Shown: positions 47,616 through 56,624 of the stretch, piece after piece | How positions within the stretch are numbered: the first letter of the stretch is position 1 | Layout of the letters: each line of letters begins with the position of its first letter | Assembly (NCBI RefSeq): GCF_019720915.1 | Contig: NZ_JAHKSI010000001.1 | Coordinates: 2,108,001 to 2,172,000 of the forward strand | Length of the DNA: 64,000 bases | Source: Alkalihalobacillus sp. TS-13 | GTDB taxonomy: Bacteria > Bacillota > Bacilli > Bacillales > Fictibacillaceae | Direction: 5' to 3' | Position numbers and translations under genes: made by a program | Notes under the pieces: model-generated | What the model was told of the DNA's origin: nothing | The model's database searches: none | Seen by the model: the letters and a program-made list of their open reading frames with translations, nothing else

Positions 47616-48264
47616 GATTTTTCCTTCCCTTCCAATTTTTTACGATCAGATATGCTGCGAGCATAGCTTGCCCGATTCGAAAAGAAAACATACATAATAA
47701 ATTCGTTTGCACAACAGGGGCTTGAAAAGAAGGCGTAACCTCAAGGACAGGCGGTTTTTCCATTCGTGTTGCAAAGCTTAGAAATCCTGCCACACTACCC
47801 TTAATCGTCCATAACACCCCGGCAAAAATTCCAGTTGAAGCAGCATCCCCGGTACCAACTGTACTGATCCATTGGTATTCTTCAATCGTTACTTTTTTCA
47901 AAAATTTACGGACGATGCTACCTAGTTGATAGACAGAATCCAGCAGCGCTTTCGTTTCACGCGCTCGATCAATCAAGGATTCAGCCTCGAAGGTCCTTTC
48001 TTTCGTATCATGAAGCTTCTTATTGCCGATTTCTGCTTCAGTATCGTATTTCATGTGCATAAGTCCATCATCTTCGAGGTTTATATTATTCAATGGAATT
48101 TCCCAAGAATAGTCGAATAACCCTTTTAAAAAGTGGGCTTGTATAAGACACGTATCATCGTTTCCTTGATGGACATATTTGATGGTTACCCGTACCCGGC
48201 TGATCATAAGGATACCTATCATCAAACTGATAACCAGTATGATTCCTATAATCCAATACCACAT
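47563..48264 (-). CDS. ytfI: DUF2953 family protein YtfI
   Basis: A 233-residue protein with an N-terminal membrane segment (about 1-20), a beta-rich middle (RVRVTIKYVHQGNDDTC) and a second hydrophobic stretch near 145-165. The DUF2953 family is found in spore formers beside ytfJ and is of unknown function. The ATG at 48264 is 6 bases after GGGGTG, better placed than GTG 48273. Its 3' end overlaps the first 18 codons of ytfJ. Confidence 0.88.
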   Translation of the reverse strand: MWYWIIGIILVISLMIGILMISRVRVTIKYVHQGNDDTCLIQAHFLKGLFDYSWEIPLNNINLEDDGLMHMKYDTEAEIGNKKLHDTKERTFEAESLIDRARETKALLDSVYQLGSIVRKFLKKVTIEEYQWISTVGTGDAASTGIFAGVLWTIKGSVAGFLSFATRMEKPPVLEVTPSFQAPVVQTNLLCMFSFRIGQAMLAAYLIVKNWKGRKNHVRTSNSGLDANSNGKY

Positions 48265-48319
48265 GAGGATCACCCCGAAGTCTCTGAACAGACTGTTTCA
48301 CTATGTTTTGGTTAAAATA

Positions 48320-48779
48320 TTGATTTGTGCGAAATTCACTCCCTTTCCGTTGGCAGACGAAAAGCGGAAGCGACCCGATTAGTCATGTAGGTCACTGGAA
48401 AACTGACGAGGAGGCTGTCACCGCCGCAGGGAGTTTGAAGTGATCCAAGTGACTGGTCGCTGAGCTAGACATCACTTCACTGCATTAACCCACTTCCGCA
48501 AGCCTCCTCACTTGCACAGGATGTCAACACAAAAATGAAATCATTTTCGTGTCTGCGATGAGAATTCTTAGAAGCTTTCCTTCTGCTGGCTTCGACGTTC
48601 ACCACAGGACGTACTTGTACAGGATGTACTGACTTCGACGTTCACCATAGGACGTGGTGGTATTTAGTCGAAGTTCATTATTATAGTCGAAGATCCTTTT
48701 AAAGAGAGTGGGGTCTTGCCTGGCTCGCTGTTCCCGCAGGAGTGTCGCGAATTTCGCTTTTGAACTTAATCTCAATCAA
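48320..48779 (+). repeat. modular inverted-end repeat, copy R7 (lacks B, double E)
   Basis: The L end TTGATTTGTGCGAAATTC starts at 48320; the R end runs through GTCGCGAATTTCGC at about 48743 and decays to AATCAAC at 48773. Module B is missing, as in R6, and part of E is doubled. It lies between ytfI and the RDD gene, 14 bases before that gene's terminator. Confidence 0.85.
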
Positions 48780-48792
48780 CTTTAACCATTGT

Positions 48793-48833
48793 AAAAAAAT
48801 AAGACCTATCAGCATTATGTACTGACAGGTCTT
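48793..48833 (-). terminator. RDD gene / sppA operon terminator
   Basis: AAGACCTATCAG pairs with CTGACAGGTCTT (one mismatch) around a 9-base loop, with seven T residues on the minus strand, 10 bases after the stop. Confidence 0.85.
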
Positions 48834-48842
48834 TAACAATAC

Positions 48843-49334
48843 CTATTTTCGAGTGTGGACGACTCTCGTGTCTGCGAATATATCATGCAACGATTGTTTT
48901 TCATTTGTAAAACCAGCGATGATATATCCGATCAAGAAGACGGTTTTACTGATAAATCGACCGATCACTTCTCGAAAAAGCAGAGTGATCCATGGTATAT
49001 TTTCATTCAAATCTTTTGGTACTACTTTTATCGCAAAAAGCATTTTTCCTAATGTCTGACCGAAGAAACGAGTCATCAATACAAAATAGCTGTAGAAGAT
49101 GATTGCAGCTATTACTGCCTTTAATGAAAACATACCTCCATCAGATAATGGCAAATCAAACAATACCAATATCGGCTTAACGATCAGACTGTTTAGACTC
49201 CAAATGACAAGCAAGTCTAAGAGGTACGCCCAGAACCGGATCCAAAATCCAGCATATACAGTGTTTGTATTACCCAAGTTCAAGGTCTGAGAGGGCTCTG
49301 GCAAATGTCCTTCACCTGATAATGTTTGGTCCAA
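48843..49334 (-). CDS. yteJ: RDD family membrane protein (YteJ-like)
   Basis: A 163-residue RDD-domain protein with three hydrophobic segments (about 33-58, 66-86 and 120-143). The typical Arg-Asp-Asp positions appear in AGFWIRFWAYLLDLLVIW. The family is of unknown, possibly transport-related function. It starts with TTG 49334, 6-7 bases after AGGAGGG, and lies 11 bases after sppA, as in B. subtilis, so the two form an operon. Confidence 0.88.
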   Translation of the reverse strand: MDQTLSGEGHLPEPSQTLNLGNTNTVYAGFWIRFWAYLLDLLVIWSLNSLIVKPILVLFDLPLSDGGMFSLKAVIAAIIFYSYFVLMTRFFGQTLGKMLFAIKVVPKDLNENIPWITLLFREVIGRFISKTVFLIGYIIAGFTNEKQSLHDIFADTRVVHTRK

Positions 49335-49345
49335 TCCAATCCCTC

Positions 49346-50353
49346 CTATTCCGTATATAAATATTTGATTTGCGGTGTATTTGTTTGACTCATCAATTCT
49401 TGTATCCCTAATAGATCTCCATTAGGCTGGAACAATTTTTGTGCGGTCATATTCAGGAAAGAATTCCAACCAAGGCGATTTTCATACTTGATGACATTCA
49501 AATGGGAATTCCCAAGATCTTTTTTCATTGCATTGATCGTATCATCTAAATTACCAAGTTCATCGACTAGATCTGCTTTCTTTGCTTGTTGTCCATCGTA
49601 TACCCGGCCGTCCGCCAACTCTCTTACGTTATTTTCAGAGAGCTCCCGGCCCGTAGCGATGACATCGACGAATTGATTGTAGGAATTATCGACGATGGAT
49701 TGTAAGATTTCCCTTTCCTCATCTGTCATTTCACGTGTAGGGGATAGGATATCTTTATGAGCGCCGCTCTTGACCGTTTCCCATTTTACCCCAAGTTTAT
49801 TAGCTAATTCTCCATAATTCATCGATTGAATAATGACACCTAATGAACCTGTCAATGTTGATGGATGGGCAAAGATTTTATCCGCAGGAGCTGAAATATA
49901 GTAGCCCCCTGACGCAGCCATATTCCCCATCGATATGTAAACCGGTTTTTTATGTTCCTTTTGCACAGTAGTGATCGCATCATGGATTTCTGCGCTTTCA
50001 ACCACGCCGCCTCCTGGACTATTAACCCGAATGATGATTCCTTCTACATTTTTGTCCTCTCCTGCATGCTCAAGCATATCAAGAAACCTCTGGTGATTAT
50101 ATCCTGGTGACTGGAAGAATGATGTCGCATCACCAGTGTCTTGAATGACCCCCTCGACGTTCAAGAGTACAATGTTCTGCTTATCGCTCCCTTGCTCGAC
50201 GACCTTTTCGACAAACGGATCATCTTCTAAAAATCCTCCGCCTTGTAAGTTCGTCAAGTTATCAGATGCAGCGGACGATAATCCATTCATGATGATGGAT
50301 CCTATGAAAAGTACTGCTGCAATTCCTAGTGCTGCCCAACGTTTTCCATTCAT
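49346..50353 (-). CDS. sppA: signal peptide peptidase SppA
   Basis: A 335-residue membrane-anchored serine protease that degrades cleaved signal peptides. One N-terminal membrane segment (about 8-28) is followed by a ClpP/crotonase-like protease domain. The Ser/Lys dyad is inferred as Ser148 in GNMAASGGYY and Lys200 in KSGAHKDILSP, by match to the B. subtilis enzyme; NSPGGGVVES also fits. AGGAGGCTTCTT precedes ATG 50353. Confidence 0.95.
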   Translation of the reverse strand: MNGKRWAALGIAAVLFIGSIIMNGLSSAASDNLTNLQGGGFLEDDPFVEKVVEQGSDKQNIVLLNVEGVIQDTGDATSFFQSPGYNHQRFLDMLEHAGEDKNVEGIIIRVNSPGGGVVESAEIHDAITTVQKEHKKPVYISMGNMAASGGYYISAPADKIFAHPSTLTGSLGVIIQSMNYGELANKLGVKWETVKSGAHKDILSPTREMTDEEREILQSIVDNSYNQFVDVIATGRELSENNVRELADGRVYDGQQAKKADLVDELGNLDDTINAMKKDLGNSHLNVIKYENRLGWNSFLNMTAQKLFQPNGDLLGIQELMSQTNTPQIKYLYTE

Positions 50354-50519
50354 AAGAAGCCTCCTAGCATTATTACATTGGTAAGAATGACCAATCCTTG
50401 TTAGAATATCATATTTTCAATTTGAATGATGATAATTTGACAAAAACTTTTTTAAAAACGAAGATAAAAATAGTATGTGTAATTTTTAATGATATGATCT
50501 ATTAGTTTCTATAGGTGTT

Positions 50520-50574
50520 TGCTACGAAATTCACTCCTTTTCCGCAAGAGTGTCGCAAATTTCGCTTACAATTA
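50520..50574 (+). repeat. minimal modular repeat, ends only
   Basis: A 55-bp form, TGCTACGAAATTCACTCC followed by CGCAAGAGTGTCGCAAATTT and CGC, in which the L and R ends are almost fused and can pair as one hairpin. It lies 60 bases before the nadK start, probably within its promoter region or leader. The rest of the 50354-50635 gap shows no gene. Confidence 0.6.
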
Positions 50575-50635
50575 CCCTAACAATAAGAAGAATCGGGTAA
50601 CATTAGATATTAAAGGAACTCATAGGAGGTTTATG

Positions 50636-51433
50636 ATGTCAGAACGAAAGAATATCCATTTTTTCTATAGGAAAGGCAGCCAGTTTGAAGAACAGATTAT
50701 CCGGTTGAAGAACCTCGCCATTGATAATGGATTTACATTGGTGGAGCAAGCGGACAATGCTAACATCATCGCTAGTATCGGGGGAGATGGAACATTCCTT
50801 CAAGCTGTCAGGCAAACTGGATTTCGTGAAGATGCTCTCTATGTCGGTGTAAGTACCGGTCAATTAGGATTTTATTGTGACTTCGACATCGAAGACATTT
50901 CAGGAATGATAGATGCAATGCTGAATGAACAGGTAGAGGTCCGCAGATATCCGACCATAAAAGTTAACATGGAAAACGATGCTTCATTTTATTGCTTGAA
51001 TGAATGTTCGATTCGATCAGGCATCATCAAAACTCTTTCATTAGATTTGTATATCGATGATTTATTTTTTGAACGGTTTAAAGGAGATGGCATGATCATA
51101 TCGACACCGACTGGAAGTACAGCATACAACAAGTCGTTAGACGGGGCGATCGTGGACCCGAAACTTCCATGTATGCAAATCAGCGAAGTAGCGTCGATCA
51201 ACAATAATCATTATCGCACCCTTGGTAGTTCTTTCATTTTAAGTGATTCAAGATCACTCGATATCCGGCTTGTAAACGAAGGGAACAACTTCCCGATCAT
51301 AGCGATGGATAACGAAGCGCTCAGTATACGAGAGCCCGGTTCCATCAACATTCGCCTTTCCGATAAAAGGATCAAGACTGTTAAGCTGAAGGATAATTCC
51401 TTCTGGCATAAGGTCAAGCGTAGTTTCTTATAA
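50636..51433 (+). CDS. nadK: NAD kinase (NadK2 type)
   Basis: A 265-residue NAD kinase making NADP. The GGDGT motif lies at 49-53 (SIGGDGTFLQAV), the LNECSIRSG segment and STPTGSTAYNKS follow. It corresponds to YtdI, the second NAD kinase of B. subtilis, by position next to sppA. AGGAGG is 3 bases from ATG 50633 and 6 from ATG 50636, so I use the latter; the longer frame from 50519 runs through the minimal repeat. It is convergent with the amidohydrolase gene. Confidence 0.94.
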   Translation: MSERKNIHFFYRKGSQFEEQIIRLKNLAIDNGFTLVEQADNANIIASIGGDGTFLQAVRQTGFREDALYVGVSTGQLGFYCDFDIEDISGMIDAMLNEQVEVRRYPTIKVNMENDASFYCLNECSIRSGIIKTLSLDLYIDDLFFERFKGDGMIISTPTGSTAYNKSLDGAIVDPKLPCMQISEVASINNNHYRTLGSSFILSDSRSLDIRLVNEGNNFPIIAMDNEALSIREPGSINIRLSDKRIKTVKLKDNSFWHKVKRSFL

Positions 51434-51440
51434 GTCCCGT

Positions 51441-51468
51441 AAAAAACTCCCTGCGAGGGGAGTTTTTT
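51441..51468. terminator. bidirectional terminator, nadK and amidohydrolase gene
   Basis: AAAAAACTCCC (51441-51451) pairs perfectly with GGGAGTTTTTT (51458-51468). It serves both converging genes and overlaps the stop codon of the amidohydrolase gene. Confidence 0.9.
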
Positions 51469-53053
51469 ATCCTTGATAAACAATGATATTGTTAACGACC
51501 GTTTTCGCTACTTTGACATTCGGAATCGCTTCTGGATCAATATGGAACAGGTCTTCATTCAAAATTGTGAAATCTGCATTGAATCCTTTATCGATCATGC
51601 CTGTTTCATTTTCTTTTCCAATAGCATATGCGCTTCCTTTCGTGTACAATTCAACCGCTTCATATACTGATAATTTTTGCTCCGGATAAAATCCCTCATG
51701 TTTATCACCATGCTTTTTACGCATGACTGCAGCATAGATCGTCAGTAGAGGATCTGCAGTTTCGATTGGTGCATCGGAACCAGCAGCACATGCAACTCCT
51801 TCTTTTAATAACGTTTTCCATGCAAAGCTGTATTTCATCCTGCCTTCCCCAAGACGTTCAATGACCCACGGGAAATCAGATGCCACGAAATGTGGCTGTA
51901 TATCAATGATTACAGGAACCTTTTTCAAACGCTCGATGAGGTCTGGTCGTACAACCTGTCCGTGGACGAAACGATCCCTTAAGCCTGCAGGAGGTGGATT
52001 CTCTTCAACCGCATAAAGAGCAAATTCTAACGCAAGGTCCCCAATTGTATGGATTGCGACTGGCATCTGATAATGACGCGCCTTTTTAACGAGTTCTTTA
52101 AGGTCTGTCAATGAGTGGATCGCCACCCCATACGTTTCAGGCATATCATTATAAGGTTTACTCAAGTAGGCTGTCCTGCCACCTAAAGCTCCATCAGCAA
52201 AAATCTTCATCGCACCGAGCTCGACAAATCCGTTCGATACCCCAAACTTCAAACCTTCCTCATGCATGTCTGCAACAACTTCATGATGAACCAAAAGATT
52301 TGCTTTGAACTGAAGTTGATCTGGATTGATGACTTCCAAAAAAGTTTTGTACGTCCGTTTGAATCCCCCATAATAATTGAGATCCTCACTGTGTCCGCCG
52401 ACAAGCCCTAGACTCGTAAGATCTTGAACAGACGTAGTTAACGCACGATGAAGATAATCCTCGGTCACTTTTGGCAGGGCATCCTTTACTAATTCTTGAG
52501 CTTTATCCAGCAGATATCCCGTAGGTTCACCATTTGTATCCCGTACAATGACTCCTCCTGGCGGGTCCTCTGTATCTTTTGTTATTCCTGCAAGCTCCAA
52601 AGCCTTAGAGTTGGCAAGCAGAGCATGCCGGCAGATTCGGGTCAGCATCATCGGATGATGTGGAGCAATTTCATCAAGCTCGAAGCGATGAAATATCTTT
52701 CGATCCATGAAATTGTTTTCGTTCCATCCTTCACCAATGATCCAATCACCGACAGGGGTAGAATAGACCTTCTCTTTCAAGGTCATCTTCATTTCTTCAG
52801 CAGACATCACTTCCGAAAGATCCAATCGTAACAGTTTTTCTCCATGCCCAATCATATGTAGATGGCTATCGACAAATCCCGGATACATGATTGCCCCTTC
52901 TAAATTCTCTATTTGATCAATTTTATGATCCTTTTCAATGCGTGAACGGTCACCGCAGTCGATAATTGTATCGCCTTCAACTAAAACAGCTTCGACTTTA
53001 TCGAACTCATGTTTCATTGTATAGATGGTGCCATTTGTCCATAATGTTTTCAT
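51467..53053 (-). CDS. ytcJ: amidohydrolase family protein (YtcJ-like)
   Basis: A 528-residue metal-dependent amidohydrolase of the NfdA/YtcJ group. The metal-binding GFVDSHLHMIGHGE lies near 58-71, a second His site in MPVAIHTIGDLALEFAL, and the catalytic Asp near AAGSDAPIETADP. Relatives hydrolyse amides such as N-substituted formamides, but the true substrate is unknown. It lacks a signal peptide, so it is cytoplasmic. TGAGGTG precedes ATG 53053; a GTG lies two codons upstream. Confidence 0.9.
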   Translation of the reverse strand: MKTLWTNGTIYTMKHEFDKVEAVLVEGDTIIDCGDRSRIEKDHKIDQIENLEGAIMYPGFVDSHLHMIGHGEKLLRLDLSEVMSAEEMKMTLKEKVYSTPVGDWIIGEGWNENNFMDRKIFHRFELDEIAPHHPMMLTRICRHALLANSKALELAGITKDTEDPPGGVIVRDTNGEPTGYLLDKAQELVKDALPKVTEDYLHRALTTSVQDLTSLGLVGGHSEDLNYYGGFKRTYKTFLEVINPDQLQFKANLLVHHEVVADMHEEGLKFGVSNGFVELGAMKIFADGALGGRTAYLSKPYNDMPETYGVAIHSLTDLKELVKKARHYQMPVAIHTIGDLALEFALYAVEENPPPAGLRDRFVHGQVVRPDLIERLKKVPVIIDIQPHFVASDFPWVIERLGEGRMKYSFAWKTLLKEGVACAAGSDAPIETADPLLTIYAAVMRKKHGDKHEGFYPEQKLSVYEAVELYTKGSAYAIGKENETGMIDKGFNADFTILNEDLFHIDPEAIPNVKVAKTVVNNIIVYQG

Positions 53054-53237
53054 AATCACACCTCAATTACTATCCCTATTTGTAATCAGCATACCTAAGA
53101 TTTAATTGTAAATCCATAAACAAAGAAAATTTGCAAAGCCAATCCTTCCGTACAGCTAAGGGCTTAGTTCCTCGAAAAAGCAAATTGCGTTTCCAATGTG
53201 CGGGGTATTGCTATGGATATGGTCAGTTTGTGCACTT

Positions 53238-53264
53238 AAAAAAGGACCGGCTAATCCGGTCCTT
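53238..53264 (-). terminator. acyl-CoA synthetase gene terminator
   Basis: AAGGACCGG (53242-53250) pairs perfectly with CCGGTCCTT (53256-53264) around a 5-base loop, with six T residues on the minus strand, just after the stop. Confidence 0.9.
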
Positions 53265-53268
53265 CTTT

Positions 53269-54858
53269 CTAGTTTACAGTCGTTTTGTTTTCTTTCATTC
53301 TCAATTCGATCCGGCGTATTTTACCTGAAGTAGTCTTCGGAAGTTCCTCGACGAATTCGATCTTACGCGGATACTTATATGGTGCTGTCAGCTTTTTAAC
53401 GTGTTCCTGTAGAGCTGGTATCAAGTCTTCAGACAACGCTTCTGATGAATTTTTCAAAACAATAAAGGCTTTGACGACATTCCCACGTACCTCATCAGGA
53501 CTTCCTACTACAGCGCATTCTTTAACTGACGGATGCTTAACGAGTGCGTCTTCGACTTCAAACGGTCCAATCGTATAACCAGAACTGATGATGATGTCAT
53601 CACCTCTACCCTCAAACCAGAAGTACCCATCTTCATCCTTCTTCGCTTTGTCACCCGTAAGATAATAATCCCCACGGAATGCCATTTTTGTCCGTTCTTG
53701 ATCTTTATAATATTCCTTGAATAGTGCAGGCACATCTCGATGAACGGCAATATCTCCAACCTCGCCGACCTGAGCAGGTTGTCCTTCCTCATTGATGATT
53801 TCTACATGGTTTCCAGGTGTAGGTTTCCCCATTGATCCAGGTCGGACTTCCATTCCTTCAACTATACCTACAAGCAGCGTGTTTTCTGTCTGTCCGTATC
53901 CATCACGTACGGTCACGTTGAAATAGTTCCGGAAAATATCGATAACTTCCCGATTTAAAGGTTCTCCGGCAGAAACAGCACTTCTTAAGCTTGAAAGGTC
54001 ATACTCCTTCAAGTTATCGACTTTCGCCATCAATCTATATTCCGTTGGTGTACAGCAAAGTACGTTGATTTGATTTTTCTCCAACAGATCTAAATATGTG
54101 TTCGGATCGAATTTTCCATTGTAGACAAAACCAGTCGCTCCTGTACCTAGCACAGACACAAATGGACTCCAAATCCACTTCTGCCATCCTGGTCCAGCAG
54201 TGGCCCATACGATATCATTTTCTTTAATGTTCAGCCACGATGTTGCCGCAGTCCGGATATGAGCATAGGCCCATCCATGTGTGTGAACGACGCCCTTAGG
54301 CTGACCAGTCGTTCCAGAGGTATATGAGAGGAATGCCATGTCAGCACTGTTCGTAGTTGGAAATCCAAGGGATGGGTCAAAGGATTCTGTCACTTCTTCA
54401 ATCGTAGACCATCCCTCGGCTTTTCCTCCAACCGTAATTTTATATTCCAAACTTTCAACAGGATCTTTAATGTCATCAATAAGTGAAGTCAATGGTTCAT
54501 AAGCTATGACCGCTTTCACTTCACCATGATTGATTCGATAGCTTAAATCTTTCGGTCGGAGCATCTCGGAACATGGGATGACAACAAGACCTGCTTTCAA
54601 AATCGCTAGGTATACTTTATACGTATCAATCAGACGCGGCATCATTACGAGAACACGATCACCTTTGTTTAACCCTAAGCTAAGTAAGGCTTTTGCAAGG
54701 TCATTTGCTTGATTAAATAATTTTTTGTACGTGATTTCATCTACAGCACCCTGTTCGTTGCGCCACTTGATCGCGACACGCGAAGGGTCTTTCGCATACT
54801 TTTCCATTTCTTCAGCTGCATTGTACTGTTGAGGAGCTATTAAGGTTTGGTTGTACAA
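53269..54858 (-). CDS. mbcS: acyl-CoA synthetase, MbcS-like
   Basis: A 529-residue ANL-superfamily adenylating enzyme. Motifs: SYTSGTTGQPKGVVHTHGW (P-loop), YGQTENT, YLTGDKAKKDEDGYFWFEGR and the C-terminal PKTTSGKIRR lysine motif. By length and neighbourhood it matches YtcI/MbcS of B. subtilis, which activates short branched-chain acids such as 2-methylbutyrate for anteiso fatty-acid synthesis. AAGGAGG lies inside the longer frame, 8 bases before TTG 54858, so I use that start. Three 21-bp repeats lie upstream. Confidence 0.92.
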   Translation of the reverse strand: MYNQTLIAPQQYNAAEEMEKYAKDPSRVAIKWRNEQGAVDEITYKKLFNQANDLAKALLSLGLNKGDRVLVMMPRLIDTYKVYLAILKAGLVVIPCSEMLRPKDLSYRINHGEVKAVIAYEPLTSLIDDIKDPVESLEYKITVGGKAEGWSTIEEVTESFDPSLGFPTTNSADMAFLSYTSGTTGQPKGVVHTHGWAYAHIRTAATSWLNIKENDIVWATAGPGWQKWIWSPFVSVLGTGATGFVYNGKFDPNTYLDLLEKNQINVLCCTPTEYRLMAKVDNLKEYDLSSLRSAVSAGEPLNREVIDIFRNYFNVTVRDGYGQTENTLLVGIVEGMEVRPGSMGKPTPGNHVEIINEEGQPAQVGEVGDIAVHRDVPALFKEYYKDQERTKMAFRGDYYLTGDKAKKDEDGYFWFEGRGDDIIISSGYTIGPFEVEDALVKHPSVKECAVVGSPDEVRGNVVKAFIVLKNSSEALSEDLIPALQEHVKKLTAPYKYPRKIEFVEELPKTTSGKIRRIELRMKENKTTVN

Positions 54859-54955
54859 AGCTGACGCCTCCTTATGTATTAATTTCATCTTCTATTATAC
54901 ATAATTTTTGGAATATTTTCATTTTGATTTGATAAAGGAGAACATATAGGCTAAA

Positions 54956-55045
54956 TCTGTTCACTTCTTGGCATATTCTGTTCACTTTTCGAGGTATTCT
55001 GTCCACTTAGCGTCAAGATAGCAATACCCCCTGATAAGAAGTGGA
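54956..55045. repeat. three 21-bp direct repeats plus an inverted unit upstream of mbcS
   Basis: Units start at 54956, 54977 and 54998, each beginning TCTGTTCACTT or TCTGTCCACTT, with exact 21-base period. An inverted partial copy, AAGAAGTGGA, lies near 55037. The spacing of two helical turns would present the same face of DNA to a regulator. It lies in the mbcS upstream region, beyond the SASP gene terminator. Confidence 0.65.
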
Positions 55046-55070
55046 TTTCGCTAAAAACGATCCTGACACA

Positions 55071-55097
55071 AAAAAGGCCAGCATCAGATGCTGACCT
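55071..55097 (-). terminator. SASP gene terminator
   Basis: GGCCAGCATC (55076-55085) pairs with GATGCTGACC (55087-55096, one mismatch), followed by six T residues on the minus strand. Confidence 0.85.
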
Positions 55098-55130
55098 GTT
55101 TTCCATCAGTATTATGTTGTAGAAGGTGTG

Positions 55131-55322
55131 TTACTTTTGAGGTTGTTGACCTTGAGCCATAGCAACTAGACGCTTAGTGATTTCACCACCAACAGATCCG
55201 TTTGCACGAGCTGAAGAGTCAGGACCAAGTTGCACTCCAAATTCAGAAGCAATTTCAGTCTTCATAGCGTTAAGAGCTTGTTGAGCTCCAGGTACTACTA
55301 ATTTGTTTGATTGACGAGCCAT
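55131..55322 (-). CDS. alpha/beta-type small acid-soluble spore protein
   Basis: A 63-residue SASP that coats spore DNA. The diagnostic [14 protein letters not shown] contains the GPR protease cleavage site (after TEIA/SEF), and [16 protein letters not shown] matches the second conserved block. AAAGGAGGTGAATATC precedes ATG 55322. Monocistronic, with its own terminator. A weak match to a sigma-G promoter (GTATTA and TAACCTA, 17 bases apart) lies upstream at about 55350-55380, expected for forespore expression. Which ssp paralogue it is cannot be told. Confidence 0.97.
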   Translation of the reverse strand: MARQSNKLVVPGAQQALNAMKTEIASEFGVQLGPDSSARANGSVGGEITKRLVAMAQGQQPQK

Positions 55323-55414
55323 GATATTCACCTCCTTTGTACCCATAGGTTACGGAGGCAGAGGCGAATTAATACTCGCTTCTAGGTGGTAAATCTTGAT
55401 AAGAAAATCATTGG

Positions 55415-56623
55415 TTAAAATAAGTCTTCGAACGCATTGTCACGGGTTTCAGTTTCCTCTTTAAAGTGAACAGTTTCCGTATTATTTACAGCCTCTTCGA
55501 CAAGTGTATCGATTTCCATATATTGCTCAAATCGATTCGCTTTTTCTCGTCTTGGTTTCGTTTTTGGAGCAGACGGCAAGAACACTGTACAACAATCCTC
55601 GTATGGTCGTATCGAGATATCATACGTGCCAATCTTTCTTGATATTTCCATAATTTCAATTTTATCCATTGTAATCAACGGTCGAATGATCGGAAGGTTC
55701 GTCACCTCGTTGATCGTATTCATGCTCGGCAAGGTTTGACTGGCAACCTGTCCTAAACTTTCACCTGTTGCTATCGCTAGCGCATCATTTTGGGCAGCTA
55801 GTTTTTCTGTAATACGAAGCATGTAACGCCGCATGATCGTCATGCTGTAGTTATCAGGAATTTGTTTTTTAATTGCTTTTTGCACATCTGTAAATGGCAC
55901 GACATGCATCTTGATTGCTCCACCATATTTCGTAAGAACTTGAGTCAGATCCTCAACCTTTTGTCTTGCCCGGTCGCTTGTGAATGGAGGGCTGTGGAAG
56001 TGGACCATTTCAACACGGATGCCACGTTTCATTGTCAAGTACCCTGCCACAGGACTATCAATTCCGCCAGATAACATCAACATGACTTTTCCACTGCTGC
56101 CGATCGGTAATCCCCCAGCACCAGGATAGTCGATACAACTGATATAAGTCGCTTCGGGTTTGATTTCCACTTTGATTTCTACATCTGGATGATGGACGTC
56201 CACTGTAATGTCTTCAGAATTCTTTAGTACGTATCCACCAATCAAATGGTTCAATTCCTGGGAATCATGCGGATATTGCTTGTAATTCCTTTTGGTTGAA
56301 ACTTTGAACGTCTTGACAGCAGGGCCAGCTTGTTTTAAAGCCTCAAGTGCTGTTTTTTGGATATTTTCCAATTCTAGGTCGCACTTTACAGCAAGAGTCA
56401 AACCTTGGATCCCGAAAATTTCTTGTAATTTCTCCACAATCAGTTCGTGATCAGCCCCATGCAGTTCAATAACCATACGATCGAAGGCTTTTTTCACAGT
56501 AACACCTTCATATGGCTTCAACTTCCTTCTGATTGTATCCCTTAATTGATTCACAAAGTGATGTTTATTTTTCCCTTTAAGTGATAATTCTCCGTATTTG
56601 ACTATGATGTGGTCGTAAATCAT
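55415..56623 (-). CDS. thiI: tRNA 4-thiouridine synthetase ThiI
   Basis: A 402-residue enzyme that transfers sulfur to tRNA uridine 8 and, in many bacteria, also to ThiS for thiamine. It has an N-terminal ferredoxin-like domain plus THUMP (about 1-165), the PP-loop LMLSGGIDSPVAGY near 180-195, and the C-terminal CCTVFLPSAPKTKP. It lacks the rhodanese extension of E. coli ThiI, as usual in Bacillus. It starts one base after the iscS stop, so translation is coupled to its sulfur donor. Confidence 0.97.
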   Translation of the reverse strand: MIYDHIIVKYGELSLKGKNKHHFVNQLRDTIRRKLKPYEGVTVKKAFDRMVIELHGADHELIVEKLQEIFGIQGLTLAVKCDLELENIQKTALEALKQAGPAVKTFKVSTKRNYKQYPHDSQELNHLIGGYVLKNSEDITVDVHHPDVEIKVEIKPEATYISCIDYPGAGGLPIGSSGKVMLMLSGGIDSPVAGYLTMKRGIRVEMVHFHSPPFTSDRARQKVEDLTQVLTKYGGAIKMHVVPFTDVQKAIKKQIPDNYSMTIMRRYMLRITEKLAAQNDALAIATGESLGQVASQTLPSMNTINEVTNLPIIRPLITMDKIEIMEISRKIGTYDISIRPYEDCCTVFLPSAPKTKPRREKANRFEQYMEIDTLVEEAVNNTETVHFKEETETRDNAFEDLF

Positions 56624-56624
56624 A

